Source of the DNA: Pelagimonas phthalicica
GTDB lineage: Bacteria > Pseudomonadota > Alphaproteobacteria > Rhodobacterales > Rhodobacteraceae
Assembly: GCF_004364805.1 (NCBI RefSeq)
Contig: NZ_SOAP01000002.1
Span: 1,488,001-1,552,000 of the forward strand
Length of the DNA: 64,000 bases
Direction: 5' to 3'
Positions 8,964-18,671 of this stretch are shown here, one piece after another (position 1 is the first letter of the stretch; every line of letters begins with the position of its first letter). The notes beneath the pieces are model-generated. The model was not told where the DNA came from. It saw only the letters and a program-made list of their open reading frames with translations, and did no database searches. The position numbers and the translations under genes are program-made.

Positions 8964-10262
8964 ATGGGGCAGCGGGTTCTGGTTCTAGGGGGCTATGGGT
9001 TGATCGGGGCCGAGATTTGTGAGGCCTTGGATCAGGCCGGCCATAAGGTGATCGTCGCGGGGCGCAATGCCCAAGCCGCAGCGCGGCGGTTGCCCGGTTT
9101 GGCGTTTCATCACATTGATATGGCACGGCGCTTGACGGCCGAGGCGTGGCAGGCCGATCTGCAGGGCATAGATGTGGTGGTGAACTGCGCCGGAGCGTTG
9201 CAGGATGGCGGGCGGGACCATCTCGAAGCGCTGCATCACCATGCTTTGGCCGCCCTGGCCGAGGCCGCGAAAGAGCGCGACAGTCTGGTGATCCAGATCT
9301 CGGCCATTGGGGCACACTTGGACAGTGAGATCCTGTTCCTGTCATCAAAGGCGCGCGGGGATGCGGCGTTGCTGGGATCGGGCGCGCGGGCGGTGGTCTT
9401 GCGCCCTGGGCTGGTGCTGGCGCGTGGGGCCTATGGTGGCACAGGCCTGATCCGCATGCTGGCGGCACTGCCATTGCTACAGGCCTCTGCCCTCCCCGAG
9501 GCTAAGATGCAAACCGTTGGGGCAGTAGATGTGGCACAGGCTGTTTGCCGGACCGTGGCCGGTCAGGTGCCGCTGGGGCGCAGCTATGATCTGGTCGAAG
9601 ACACCCCGCACGCCCTGCCCGAGATCATCCGCGCCCATCGCGCCGCACTGGGCTTTGCACCGGCCCGAATAGAGCTGAGCGCCCCCAATTGGGGTCTTGG
9701 CACCAGCACATGGATGGCAGACCAGCTGGGGCGTCTGGGCTGGCGCAGCCCCTTGCGCCGCACCGCGACCGAGGTTTTGCGACAGAACATTGTGGGCGAT
9801 CCTGGCCCATGGAAGCGCGTGGGAAAGCCAGTGCAAAGCATGGAGAAAACCCTGCAAGAGCTGCATCTTGGCCCGGAACACCGTTTGCAGGCGCGTATGT
9901 TTCTTATGATGCCGATCTGCGTGGCGGTGCTGGCGCTCTTCTGGCTGTTTTCCGGCGGGATCGGCCTCATCAGCCTTGATCAGGCTGCCTCGCAACTGAC
10001 TGCGCAAGGGTGGTCATCGGGGCTGGCGCGGGCCTCGGTGGTCTTTTGGTCGCTTGTCGATATTGGCCTCGCCGCTGCACTGCTTTTTCGCCCCTGGGCG
10101 CGGCGCGCCTGTCTTGGCATGGCGGTGGTCTGCCTGATCTATCTCAGCCTTGGCACCTTGGTCACGCCCGCGCTTTGGCTTGACCCGCTGGGCCCCTTGG
10201 CCAAGATCCTGCCTGCACTGATGCTGTCCCTGATCACTTGGGCCCTGCTGGAGGAGCGCTGA
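8964..10262 (+). CDS. SDR-type NAD(P)-binding protein fused to a DoxX-like membrane domain
   Basis: This 432-residue protein has two parts. Residues 1 to about 290 form an extended/atypical SDR Rossmann domain with GGYGLIG at 9-15 and NCAGAL further on, similar to NmrA/complex I NDUFA9-like nucleoside-sugar epimerase relatives. Residues about 310-430 hold four hydrophobic helices like a DoxX-like domain (FLMMPICVAVLALFWLFSG...). It probably works at the membrane with a quinone- or redox-linked role, but no substrate is known. The stop overlaps the next ATG (TGATG), so it is translationally coupled to the DUF2269 gene. The architecture is visible in sequence; its function is open. Confidence 0.8.
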   Translation: MGQRVLVLGGYGLIGAEICEALDQAGHKVIVAGRNAQAAARRLPGLAFHHIDMARRLTAEAWQADLQGIDVVVNCAGALQDGGRDHLEALHHHALAALAEAAKERDSLVIQISAIGAHLDSEILFLSSKARGDAALLGSGARAVVLRPGLVLARGAYGGTGLIRMLAALPLLQASALPEAKMQTVGAVDVAQAVCRTVAGQVPLGRSYDLVEDTPHALPEIIRAHRAALGFAPARIELSAPNWGLGTSTWMADQLGRLGWRSPLRRTATEVLRQNIVGDPGPWKRVGKPVQSMEKTLQELHLGPEHRLQARMFLMMPICVAVLALFWLFSGGIGLISLDQAASQLTAQGWSSGLARASVVFWSLVDIGLAAALLFRPWARRACLGMAVVCLIYLSLGTLVTPALWLDPLGPLAKILPALMLSLITWALLEER

Positions 10263-10741
10263 TGCTATACGAGCTGGCCTTGCGATGGGCGCATATCGTT
10301 GGCGCTACGGTGTTGTTTGGCACCGGTGCGGGCATCGCGTTTTTCATGCTGATGGCGCATCTGACCCGCGACGCCCGCCTGATCGCCCATGTGGCGGGGA
10401 CGGTCGTGCTGGCCGATACGGTTTTCACTGCGACGGCGGTGGTGCTGCAACCCCTCACCGGGATTCTGCTGGCGCAAGAGTTGGGCTGGGCGCTGAGCGA
10501 GGGATGGATCCTGCTATCGCTGCTGCTGTATGTTCTCACTGGGGCGTTTTGGCTGCCGGTCGTCTGGATCCAGATCCAATTGCGCAATATTGCGCGTGAG
10601 TGCGTGGACAAAGGCACCGCCCTGCCCGCGCGCTACTTCACACTGTTCCGCATCTGGTTTGTGTGTGGTTTCCCAGCCTTCTTCGCGGTTGCAACGATCT
10701 TCTGGCTGATGCTGGCGCGACCGGAGATAGACTTCTTTTAG
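10262..10741 (+). CDS. DUF2269 family integral membrane protein
   Basis: The product has 159 residues from the ATG that overlaps the preceding stop. Four hydrophobic helices are apparent, with LRWAHIVGATVLFGTGAGIAFFM at the N terminus and VLQPLTGILLA in the middle, both typical of DUF2269. The conserved His in helix 1 (RWAHI) and the overall size resemble small membrane redox proteins, but no cofactor site can be proven. The coupling with the SDR-DoxX-like protein suggests a two-component membrane module. Function unknown. Confidence 0.82.
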   Translation: MLYELALRWAHIVGATVLFGTGAGIAFFMLMAHLTRDARLIAHVAGTVVLADTVFTATAVVLQPLTGILLAQELGWALSEGWILLSLLLYVLTGAFWLPVVWIQIQLRNIARECVDKGTALPARYFTLFRIWFVCGFPAFFAVATIFWLMLARPEIDFF

Positions 10742-10765
10742 GTCTGGTTTGGCAGCAACGTCGCT

Positions 10766-10833
10766 GGGGCGCTGCCCCGCCCCGAGCAGGCTCGGGACTC
10801 CCTGGGATTTTTTTGGCCCAAAGAAACCTGGGG
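10766..10833 (-). repeat. Modular hairpin repeat (family MH), copy b
   Basis: Read on minus: head TTTCTTTGGGCC, then AAAAAAATCCCAGGG, stem CCCGAGC-CT-GCTCGGG, tail GGGGCAGCGCCCC. It sits 24 bases after the DUF2269 stop and is arranged head-to-head with copy c. Confidence 0.85.
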
Positions 10834-10845
10834 GCGGTGCTTTGG

Positions 10846-10912
10846 CTTCTTCTTGGTGAAAATACTCCGGGGGTGAATTGGCCCTTGGGCCAAGAGGGGG
10901 CAGAGCCCCCTT
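10846..10912 (+). repeat. Modular hairpin repeat (family MH), copy c
   Basis: The head is TTCTTCTTGGTGAAAATACT, followed by CCGGGGG, stem TTGGCCC-TT-GGGCCAA and tail GGGGGCAGAGCCCCC. It is head-to-head with copy b, leaving 12 bases between them. Confidence 0.8.
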
Positions 10913-10935
10913 CCGCGCCCGCGGCACGCGGCTAA

Positions 10936-11202
10936 GGCTCTGTTGACAAACCCCAGCCGCCACCGGTTTCAGTCCAAATTTTGCCAGCGCTAGGCGTTTT
11001 CGCGCAGCTAGGGTGGCCCCCTTGCAAGTGGAAACAACGACGCGCTGGCAAAATTAGGCGAAATCGCAAGCGACGCGGCGGATTTTGCTTCTGCCTGCTC
11101 TGATTTTCCCTTCCGATCCCCCAGATCGCTGCGGTCAAATCAGCTTGTCAGCAGCAAAATCCGACACGCGCCGGTGATGGCTGGGGTTTGGTCAACAGAG
11201 CC
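10936..11202. mobile_element. 267-bp MITE, copy 1 (IS5-like termini)
   Basis: The ends are imperfect inverted repeats of about 31 bases: the left begins GGCTCTGTTGACAAAC, and the right end read on the opposite strand begins GGCTCTGTTGACCAAAC. The element is flanked by the direct repeat TAA (10933-10935 and 11203-11205), which fits the TNA target duplication of the IS1031 group of IS5. It has no transposase gene, only a short chance frame, so it must be mobilised in trans. A second copy lies at 52577-52842. The right end lies exactly at the stop codon of the truncated haemoglobin gene. Confidence 0.85.
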
Positions 11203-11609
11203 TAACGCAAGATCGGCACCCCATCAGCGCCGGTTTGCTTTTCCACCACACCGGCCCGCAAGGAACGCCCGATGCGATGCGCGAGAGCAGACCAGGCGGC
11301 CGCTTGGTCGGGGCGTAACTCCCGTCTCAGCACGCTGTCAAAGAGGCCGAGCCAGGCGTCAAACATGCCCGGCCGCACGTTTCCAGCGTCGCGATGCACC
11401 GCCAAAGGGTTTCTGTCATAGCTGCGCTCATGCAGGATCGCATTGGCCCAGAAATCGACGATCTTGGCCTCATGCCTGTCCCAATCCTTGACATGCACCG
11501 CAAAGACCGGCCCCAACCCGGGATGGGCGCGCACGGCCTCGTAAAAGGCGGCAACAACCTGAGCGATCTCTGCTCGGGTGATGTCAAAACGCGGCGGGAT
11601 CCTGGGCAT
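11202..11609 (-). CDS. Group III truncated haemoglobin
   Basis: This 135-residue protein matches group III (P-type) truncated globins. It lacks the Gly-Gly motifs of groups I and II and has FYEAVRAHPGLGPVF near the N terminus, the W/HEAKIVDFW block, and a probable proximal His in the AVHRDAGN segment. Such globins bind O2/NO and may protect against nitrosative stress or assist respiration (family knowledge). The stop codon overlaps the last base of the adjacent MITE; the target duplication regenerates the same TAG, so the protein is unchanged. A small secreted protein lies upstream on the same strand. Confidence 0.88.
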   Translation of the reverse strand: MPRIPPRFDITRAEIAQVVAAFYEAVRAHPGLGPVFAVHVKDWDRHEAKIVDFWANAILHERSYDRNPLAVHRDAGNVRPGMFDAWLGLFDSVLRRELRPDQAAAWSALAHRIGRSLRAGVVEKQTGADGVPILR

Positions 11610-11684
11610 TGTGGTTTCCTATTTACGGCGGCCATCACATAGCGCTGCGCCACTTGCGGCGCAAGTTAACCGCCCCGGCGACAT

Positions 11685-12032
11685 CTATTTGATCTTAGAT
11701 CCCGTGTAATGATTGCCATTGCCAGGAATAAAACGCACATCCCCGCCAGTCAGGACGACAACATTCATGCATTGCCGCCCCGTATTGGGGAAACTCTCGC
11801 ATAGTTTGTTGCCCTCAACCTTCCAGGTTCCGTTGACCACTTCGCGCCCCTGACTCGAAAAGAAAATGGCTACGGTTTTCCCGTTTGATTGCCATTTCTG
11901 TTCGCCATCCTCGAAGACAATGGTGGCACCGGAGAGGAATTTGCGGATTTCTGTCCCGGATAGGGCCGTATCCGCGATTGCTACCTGCGAAGAAACCAAT
12001 ATTGCAACCATGGCAAAACTTAATTTTTTCAT
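11685..12032 (-). CDS. Small secreted protein of unknown function
   Basis: The product has 115 residues from the ATG at 12032. The first 20 residues form a Sec signal peptide (MKKLSFAMVAILVSSQVAIA with an AxA-like end, cleavage before DT). The mature part includes LSGTEIRKFLSGATI, WQSNGKTVAIFFSSQGREVVNGTWKVEGNKLCESFPNTGRQCMNVV, a layout seen in small periplasmic proteins with a WxxxGxxLC pattern. It holds two cysteines that could form a disulphide. It resembles DUF995-like secreted proteins, but I do not assign it firmly. The longer frame upstream has no signal and was rejected. Confidence 0.65.
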   Translation of the reverse strand: MKKLSFAMVAILVSSQVAIADTALSGTEIRKFLSGATIVFEDGEQKWQSNGKTVAIFFSSQGREVVNGTWKVEGNKLCESFPNTGRQCMNVVVLTGGDVRFIPGNGNHYTGSKIK

Positions 12033-12284
12033 ATCCCTACCTTCAATTCCCGGCACCAGTTGCGCGCCTAGCGGCAGAGTAGGAATCTTTGCCGCATCCG
12101 GCGAGGTCCAAGGCTCTGGACCCCAGCCAAACACGGGCCTATAACGCCCTCATGATGTACCCAGTCGCGATCATCATTCGAATTATATACCCGGCGCTCC
12201 AAGCTTGAGCCGCCGGGACAAGGCGTATGGAACACCGCGCCGCCCCACATTCTTCCCATATGCCCGAAGTACAGGACGCTCCAA

Positions 12285-15248
12285 ATGTGCGCCGACACAC
12301 CTGAAACACCTGAATACAAACACACTCTGAACCTGCCCAAGACCGATTTTCCCATGCGCGCGGGCCTGCCCAAGCGCGAGCCGCAATGGCTGGAACGCTG
12401 GGCCAAGATCGGGGTCTATGACCGCCTGCGTGAGAAAGAGGGCCGTGAGCCGTTCACGCTGCATGACGGCCCGCCCTACGCCAATGGCCACCTGCATATC
12501 GGTCACGCGCTGAACAAGACCATCAAGGATATGATCGTGCGCTCCCATCAGATGATGGGCTATGACGCGCGTTACGTGCCGGGATGGGATTGCCACGGTC
12601 TACCCATCGAGTGGAAAATCGAAGAGCAATACCGCAAAAAGGGCAAGAACAAGGACGATGTGAACGTTGTCGACTTCCGCCAGGAATGCCGCAAGTTCGC
12701 TGAGGGCTGGGTGGATGTGCAGCGCGAGGAGTTCAAGCGCCTGGGCATCACCGGCAATTGGGCTGACCCGTATCTGACGATGGATTTCCACGCTGAACGG
12801 GTGATCGCCGAAGAATTCATGAAATTCCTGATGAACGGCACGCTCTATCAGGGCTCCAAACCCGTCATGTGGTCCCCCGTCGAAAAGACGGCCCTGGCCG
12901 AGGCCGAGGTGGAATACCACGACCACAAGAGCCACACGATCTGGGTGCCTTTCAAGGTTACCAAAGCTGATCCCGAGGGCGCAGTTGGTGCCGAAGAGGC
13001 TGCCATTGCTGCGACCAATGCGGATGAGCTGGAAAAGGCCCGCGTCGTTATCTGGACCACCACCCCCTGGACGATCCCGTCGAACAAGGCCGTCGCCTTT
13101 GGTCGCAAGATTGCCTATGGCCTTTATGAGGTGACCGGCACGCCGGAGGAATGCTGGTGCGCCGTGGGCGATACCTATGTGCTGGCCGATGCGCTGGCCG
13201 AGAGCGTGCTGAGCAGTGCACGCCTTGAGGACGGTATGTTCAAGCGCGTGCGCGATGTGTCGGCTGAGGAGCTTGATGGGCTGACGCTTGCCCACCCGTT
13301 CCGCGGCATGGAAGGCGCAGACGGCTTTTGGGATTACGACGTGCCGATGATTGATGGTGATCACGTCACCGATGAGGCCGGCACCGGCTTTGTCCACACC
13401 GCGCCAAGCCATGGTCAGGAAGACTATGAGTGTTTTGTCGCGCGCAACTGGCTGGATCGCATGACCCACAATGTCGGTGAGGAATCCGAATTCCTCTCCC
13501 ATGTGCCGTTCTTTGCTGGCCTGCAGATCATCGACAAAAAGGGCAAGGAAGGCAAAGCCAACAATGCCGTCATCGCCAAGCTGGTCGAAGCGGGCGGGAT
13601 CATCGCGCGTGGGCGCATGACCCATAGCTATCCGCATAGCTGGCGCTCCAAGGCGCCGATCATCTACCGCAACACGCCGCAATGGTTTGCGTCGGTAGAT
13701 CGCGAGGTTGGCGACGGCCAGGACACCCATGGCAAGACCATCCGCGAACGCGCGCTGACCTCGATTGACGCGCTGGTCAAATGGTGGCCGCAGACCGGGC
13801 GCAACCGTCTGTATAGCATGATCGAAGCCCGCCCTGACTGGGTTCTGTCGCGCCAGCGCGCCTGGGGTGTGCCGTTGACCTGTTTCACCAAGAAGGACAC
13901 TCTGCCCACCGATCCGGACTTCTTGCTGCGCAACGAGGCGGTGAATGCCCGCATCTCTGAGGCCTTTGAGGCTGAGGGCGCGGATTGCTGGTATGCCGAG
14001 GGTGCCAAAGAGCGCTTCCTTGGCTCGGATGTGAACGCGGATGAGTATGATCAGGTCTTTGACGTGCTCGATGTGTGGTTTGATTCCGGCTCCACCCATG
14101 CCTTTGTACTGCGCGACCGCGAAGACGGTACCGAGGACGGCATCGCCGATGTCTATATGGAAGGCACCGACCAGCATCGCGGTTGGTTCCATTCCTCGCT
14201 GCTGCAAGCCTGTGGCACGCTAGGCCGCGCGCCTTATCGTAATGTGGTGACGCATGGCTTTACGCTGGATGAGAAGGGCAACAAGATGTCCAAATCTCTC
14301 GGCAATACCATCGTGCCCGAAAAGGTCGTCCAGCAATATGGCGCGGATATCCTGCGCCTTTGGGTGGCGCAGACCGATTACATGGTCGACCAGCGCATCG
14401 GGCCTGAGATCCTGAAAGGTGTGGCTGACAGCTATCGCCGGTTGCGCAACACCATGCGTTATATGCTGGGCGCTTTGGGCGATTTCAGCGAGGATCAGCG
14501 CGTTGCGGTCGAAGACATGCCGGAACTGGAGCGCTGGGTTTTGCACCGTCTGGCCGAGCTCGATCATCAGGTCCGCAAGGGCTATGCCGAGTTTGATTTC
14601 CAGGGTGTGTTCTCCACCGTGTTCAACTTTGCCACCGTGGATCTGTCGAGCTTTTACTTCGATATCCGCAAGGATGCGCTGTATTGTGACGGTGACAGCC
14701 TGCGCGCCAATGCCTGCCGCACGGTGCTCGACATCCTGTTCCACCGCTTGACCACATGGCTGGCCCCGATCCTGGTTTTCACCATGGAAGAGGTCTGGCT
14801 TGAGCGCTTCCCGGGGGATGACAGCTCGGTCCATCTGGTGGATATGCCCGACACGCCCAAGGATTGGCTGGATGAGCCGCTGGCCGCCAAGTGGGAGCAA
14901 ATCCGCAAGGTGCGCCGCGTTGTGACCGCCGCTTTGGAGGTGCAGCGCACCGACAAGGTCATCGGTGCCTCGCTTGAAGCCGCGCCGGTGGTGCATGTGC
15001 GCGACGCCGAGGTGCTGGCCTCGCTGAAATCGGTGGAGTTCGAGGATGTCTGCATCACCTCGGCCATCTCGCTGACCGGTGATCCCCAGCCCGCCGAAGC
15101 CTTCCGCCTGCCCGAGGTTGAAGGGGTCGGCGTGGTGTTCGAAAAGGCCGACGGGGCCAAATGCCAACGCTGCTGGAAGATCCTGCCAGACGTGGGCCGC
15201 TTTGCCCATGCGGGCACCTGCCAACGCTGCAACGACGCGCTTGGCTGA
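12285..15248 (+). CDS. ileS: Isoleucyl-tRNA synthetase
   Basis: This 987-residue class I synthetase charges tRNA-Ile. HIGH is at residues 71-74, the CP1 editing domain (WTTTPWTIPSN) follows, and KMSKS is near 667-671 with the preceding LDEKGN. The C-terminal zinc site is kept as CQRC...CQRC (about 960-982). The length is somewhat above the E. coli enzyme, as common in alphaproteobacteria. The gene stands alone, and a strong terminator follows 17 bases after the stop. No T-box leader, antibiotic-resistance marker or truncation is visible. Confidence 0.98.
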   Translation: MCADTPETPEYKHTLNLPKTDFPMRAGLPKREPQWLERWAKIGVYDRLREKEGREPFTLHDGPPYANGHLHIGHALNKTIKDMIVRSHQMMGYDARYVPGWDCHGLPIEWKIEEQYRKKGKNKDDVNVVDFRQECRKFAEGWVDVQREEFKRLGITGNWADPYLTMDFHAERVIAEEFMKFLMNGTLYQGSKPVMWSPVEKTALAEAEVEYHDHKSHTIWVPFKVTKADPEGAVGAEEAAIAATNADELEKARVVIWTTTPWTIPSNKAVAFGRKIAYGLYEVTGTPEECWCAVGDTYVLADALAESVLSSARLEDGMFKRVRDVSAEELDGLTLAHPFRGMEGADGFWDYDVPMIDGDHVTDEAGTGFVHTAPSHGQEDYECFVARNWLDRMTHNVGEESEFLSHVPFFAGLQIIDKKGKEGKANNAVIAKLVEAGGIIARGRMTHSYPHSWRSKAPIIYRNTPQWFASVDREVGDGQDTHGKTIRERALTSIDALVKWWPQTGRNRLYSMIEARPDWVLSRQRAWGVPLTCFTKKDTLPTDPDFLLRNEAVNARISEAFEAEGADCWYAEGAKERFLGSDVNADEYDQVFDVLDVWFDSGSTHAFVLRDREDGTEDGIADVYMEGTDQHRGWFHSSLLQACGTLGRAPYRNVVTHGFTLDEKGNKMSKSLGNTIVPEKVVQQYGADILRLWVAQTDYMVDQRIGPEILKGVADSYRRLRNTMRYMLGALGDFSEDQRVAVEDMPELERWVLHRLAELDHQVRKGYAEFDFQGVFSTVFNFATVDLSSFYFDIRKDALYCDGDSLRANACRTVLDILFHRLTTWLAPILVFTMEEVWLERFPGDDSSVHLVDMPDTPKDWLDEPLAAKWEQIRKVRRVVTAALEVQRTDKVIGASLEAAPVVHVRDAEVLASLKSVEFEDVCITSAISLTGDPQPAEAFRLPEVEGVGVVFEKADGAKCQRCWKILPDVGRFAHAGTCQRCNDALG

Positions 15249-15265
15249 TCTAAGTAGACTGAGTT

Positions 15266-15296
15266 AAAAAAGGCGGGGATTTACCCCGCCTTTTTT
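15266..15296 (+). terminator. Rho-independent terminator after ileS
   Basis: AAAAAAGGCGGGG, loop ATTTA, then CCCCGCCTTTTTT: a perfect 13-base stem ending in a T run. The A run on the other side makes it able to work in both directions. Confidence 0.95.
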
Positions 15297-15315
15297 GTTT
15301 TGTTGAAAGTTGATT

Positions 15316-16080
15316 ATGGCCCGCCGTACCAAAGACACAACGCTCCCCGCCCCGTTTCTAAAGCGGATCAGCCTCAAAGACCCTTTGCCCAAGAACCCGA
15401 ACTATCCGCTGGACCTGCCCTTTCTCGGCGACGGTTTCGAAATCAGCTTTGAGCAACCCGTCACCATCATCAGCGGTGAAAATGGGACCGGGAAATCCAC
15501 CCTGATTGAGGCCCTGGCCCAGCTTTGTGGGTTCAGCCAGCTTGGGGGCAGTGGTGGCCACAGCCTGCAACGCGATGAAGGGCGCGAGGTTAGCGGGGCG
15601 ACGCTTGGCAACGCGCTACGGGGGGCTTGGCTGCCCAAAGTCAATCGCGGTTGGTTTTTTCGCGCCGAAACGTTCTTTGACGTGGCGCGTTATCTGGACG
15701 CCTCAGGCAGTCCGTTTGCCGATTTCCTGTCTCATTCACATGGCGAGGGATTCTTGCGCCTGTTTTCAGAGCGCATGTCGGGGCAAGGCGTGTACCTGTT
15801 AGACGAACCCGAAAGTGCTTTGTCACCGCGTCGCCAGATCGAATTGCTGCGCTTGCTGGCGGATGTGCAATCATCGGCGCGCGCGCAGGTGATCATGGCG
15901 ACGCATTCGCCCATTCTCATGGCAGTTCCCGGTGCAGACCTGTGGCGCTTGAATCATCGTGGGTTGGTGCAGACAACACTGTCCGAAACCGATCACTTCA
16001 AGCTGTATAGCGCCTTCACCGACGACCCGAGCACGTTTATACGCGCTGCGTTGGACGACGATATGGACAGCCTCGTTTGA
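15316..16080 (+). CDS. Predicted ATPase, COG3910/AAA_15-like
   Basis: The product has 254 residues from the ATG at 15316; a TTG two codons earlier is also possible. It is an ABC-type ATPase without membrane parts: Walker A GENGTGKST near residue 55, signature-like RMSGQG, Walker B VYLLDEPESALSP, and switch ATHSPILMA. This is the COG3910 layout, soluble predicted ATPases related to SMC/OLD proteins. The partner is unknown; no nuclease or toxin is adjacent, so a defence role is not supported. The gene lies between two terminators and is therefore a single transcription unit. Confidence 0.82.
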   Translation: MARRTKDTTLPAPFLKRISLKDPLPKNPNYPLDLPFLGDGFEISFEQPVTIISGENGTGKSTLIEALAQLCGFSQLGGSGGHSLQRDEGREVSGATLGNALRGAWLPKVNRGWFFRAETFFDVARYLDASGSPFADFLSHSHGEGFLRLFSERMSGQGVYLLDEPESALSPRRQIELLRLLADVQSSARAQVIMATHSPILMAVPGADLWRLNHRGLVQTTLSETDHFKLYSAFTDDPSTFIRAALDDDMDSLV

Positions 16081-16117
16081 GGCGCTACTGCGCAGGTTCG
16101 TCCCCTGCCCCCAAACG

Positions 16118-16149
16118 AAAAAGGCGGAAGGTGATCCCTTCCGCCTTTT
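16118..16149. terminator. Bidirectional terminator between the ATPase gene and nqrF
   Basis: AAAAAGGCGGAAGG, a short loop, then CCTTCCGCCTTTT. The stem has A and T runs on both sides and lies between two convergent genes, so it can end both transcripts. Confidence 0.9.
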
Positions 16150-16176
16150 CTTTTCGGTTGCGTTGAAATCCGCAGC

Positions 16177-17397
16177 TTAGCCACCGAAATCGTCCAGCAT
16201 GATGTCTTCGCGATCCACGCCCAGTTCCAGCAGCATGTTGATCACGGATTGGTTCATGATAGGCGGGCCACACATGTAATATTCGCAATCTTCTGGGTTC
16301 GGGTGGTCCTTGAGATACTCTTCGAACAGCACGTTATGGATAAAGCCGGTCAGGCCTTTCCATTCATCCTCGGGCAGCGCATCCGAAAGCGCGACATGCC
16401 ATTCAAAGTTGTCGAACTCTTCAGCCAGTTGGTCGAAATCTTCGACAAAGAACATCTCTTTCTTGGAGCGCGCACCATACCAGAAGGTGATCTTGCGATC
16501 GCGGTTCTTGAGGCGCTTGAGCTGGTCAAAGATGTGGCTGCGCATCGGGGCCATACCGGCACCACCGCCGATAAACACCATCTCTTTTTCGGTCTCGCGG
16601 GCAAAGAATTCGCCGAAGGGACCAGAGATCGTGACCTTGTCGCCGGGCTTCAGGTTGAAGATGTAAGACGACATCTGACCCGGAGGCACGTCCTGCCCCG
16701 GAGGCGGCGAGGCTACGCGCACGTTGAGCATGATCAGCCCCTTTTCATCGGGGTAGTTCGCCATGGAATAGGCGCGCTCGATCGGCTCATCAACGCTGGA
16801 TTTGTACTGCCACAGATTGAACTTGTCCCAATCTTCGCGATACTCGTCCTGAATGTCGAACTGGGTATATTCCAGCGTGTGCTTGGGCGCTTCGATCTGG
16901 ATATAACCACCGGCGCGGAAGTTCACATCCTCGCCTTCGGGCAGTTCCAGAACCAGGTTCTTGATGAAGGTCGCGACGTTCTCATTCGAACGCACGGTGC
17001 ATTCCCATTTCTTGACGCCGAACACCTCTTCGGGAACTTCGACTTCCATGTCCTGCTTGACCGCCACCTGACAGGACAGACGATCGCCACAGGCCGCTTC
17101 ACGCTTGGTGATGTGGCTTTCTTCGGTGGGCAGGATCGAGCCGCCGCCGGAATGGATTTTCACCCGGCATTGCGCGCAGGTGCCGCCACCGCCACAGGCC
17201 GAGGGCACGAACAGTTTCTGTTCCGCCAAAGTCTGCAACAGTTTGCCACCCGCAGGAACGGAAATGGTTTTTTCGCCGTTGATGGTGATGTTGACATTGC
17301 CGCTGGACACAAGGCGCGAGCGCGCCAGCAGAATGATCGTGACCAGGGCCAGAACGATCAGGGTGAACAGCAGGATGCCAAGAGCAAAAGTTGTCAT
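16177..17397 (-). CDS. nqrF: Na+-NQR subunit F (NADH dehydrogenase flavoprotein)
   Basis: This 406-residue subunit takes electrons from NADH. An N-terminal membrane helix (3-26) is followed by a plant-type 2Fe-2S domain with cysteines 68, 74, 77 and 109. The FAD site RAYSMAN and the NADH-binding [11 protein letters not shown] follow, and the C terminus ends in the family's LDDFGG. All catalytic elements are present and the length equals that of Vibrio NqrF. It is the last gene of the nqrABCDEF operon, 12 bases after nqrE, and is closed by the shared terminator. Confidence 0.97.
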   Translation of the reverse strand: MTTFALGILLFTLIVLALVTIILLARSRLVSSGNVNITINGEKTISVPAGGKLLQTLAEQKLFVPSACGGGGTCAQCRVKIHSGGGSILPTEESHITKREAACGDRLSCQVAVKQDMEVEVPEEVFGVKKWECTVRSNENVATFIKNLVLELPEGEDVNFRAGGYIQIEAPKHTLEYTQFDIQDEYREDWDKFNLWQYKSSVDEPIERAYSMANYPDEKGLIMLNVRVASPPPGQDVPPGQMSSYIFNLKPGDKVTISGPFGEFFARETEKEMVFIGGGAGMAPMRSHIFDQLKRLKNRDRKITFWYGARSKKEMFFVEDFDQLAEEFDNFEWHVALSDALPEDEWKGLTGFIHNVLFEEYLKDHPNPEDCEYYMCGPPIMNQSVINMLLELGVDREDIMLDDFGG

Positions 17398-17409
17398 GAT
17401 CGCGGCCCC

Positions 17410-18017
<608 letters not shown>

Positions 18018-18018
<1 letters not shown>

Positions 18019-18671
18019 CAGTGTGCCTCGACCACTTGGATTTTGTATTCACGCTCTTCGACTTGGCCCGGCTTCCAGGTGCGGAAAGCCCAGATGATCA
18101 AGCCAATGATAAAGAACGCCGATGGGGGCAGCAGCAGCAGGCCGTTGGGCACATACCAGCCACCGTTGTTAACCGTCTCAAGGATAGTGATCCCGAACAG
18201 GCTGCCCGAGCCGAACAGCTCGCGGATCACGCCAACCAGCATCAGGATCAGGCCATAGCCCAGACCATTGCCCACCCCGTCGATAAAGCTGTCGAGCGGC
18301 GGGTTTTTCATGGCAAAGGCTTCGGCGCGGCCCATGACGATACAGTTGGTGATGATCAGGCCGACAAAGACCGACAGGGTCTTGGAGATTTCAAAGGCAT
18401 AGGCCTTGAGCACCTGATCGACCAGGATCACCAGCGAGGCGATGATCACCATCTGCACGATGATCCGGATGCTGCCGGGGATGTGGTTGCGGATCATCGA
18501 GATGAACATCGACGAAAACGCCGTCACCAGCGTCACCGCCAGCGCCATCACGAATGACACCTGCAAGGAGGATGTCACCGCCAGCGCCGAACAAATGCCC
18601 AGCACCTGCAAGGTGATCGGGTTGTTATCGACCAGCGGATCGACCAGCATTTCTCTGCGTTTATGTGCCAT
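18018..18671 (-). CDS. nqrD: Na+-NQR subunit D
   Basis: This 217-residue polytopic membrane subunit is paralogous to Nqr[22 protein letters not shown] at the N terminus and [22 protein letters not shown] are diagnostic; both contain the cysteines that line up with the NqrE iron-ligand positions. The ATG follows the nqrC stop with no spacing (TAG-ATG). It acts within the inner-membrane complex as part of the Na+ path. Confidence 0.96.

Noticed and set aside
10932-11138. 68-codon frame inside MITE copy 1, with a similar frame at 52537-52779
   Set aside because: The similarity only reflects that the two elements are copies. The frame runs off the element and has no transposase motif.
12600-14207. 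Minus-strand frame of 535 codons opposite ileS
   Set aside because: Antisense shadow of a certain gene; no family features or ribosome site.
15316-16080. ATPase as part of an antiphage system
   Set aside because: It stands alone between terminators without nuclease, toxin or sensor gene.
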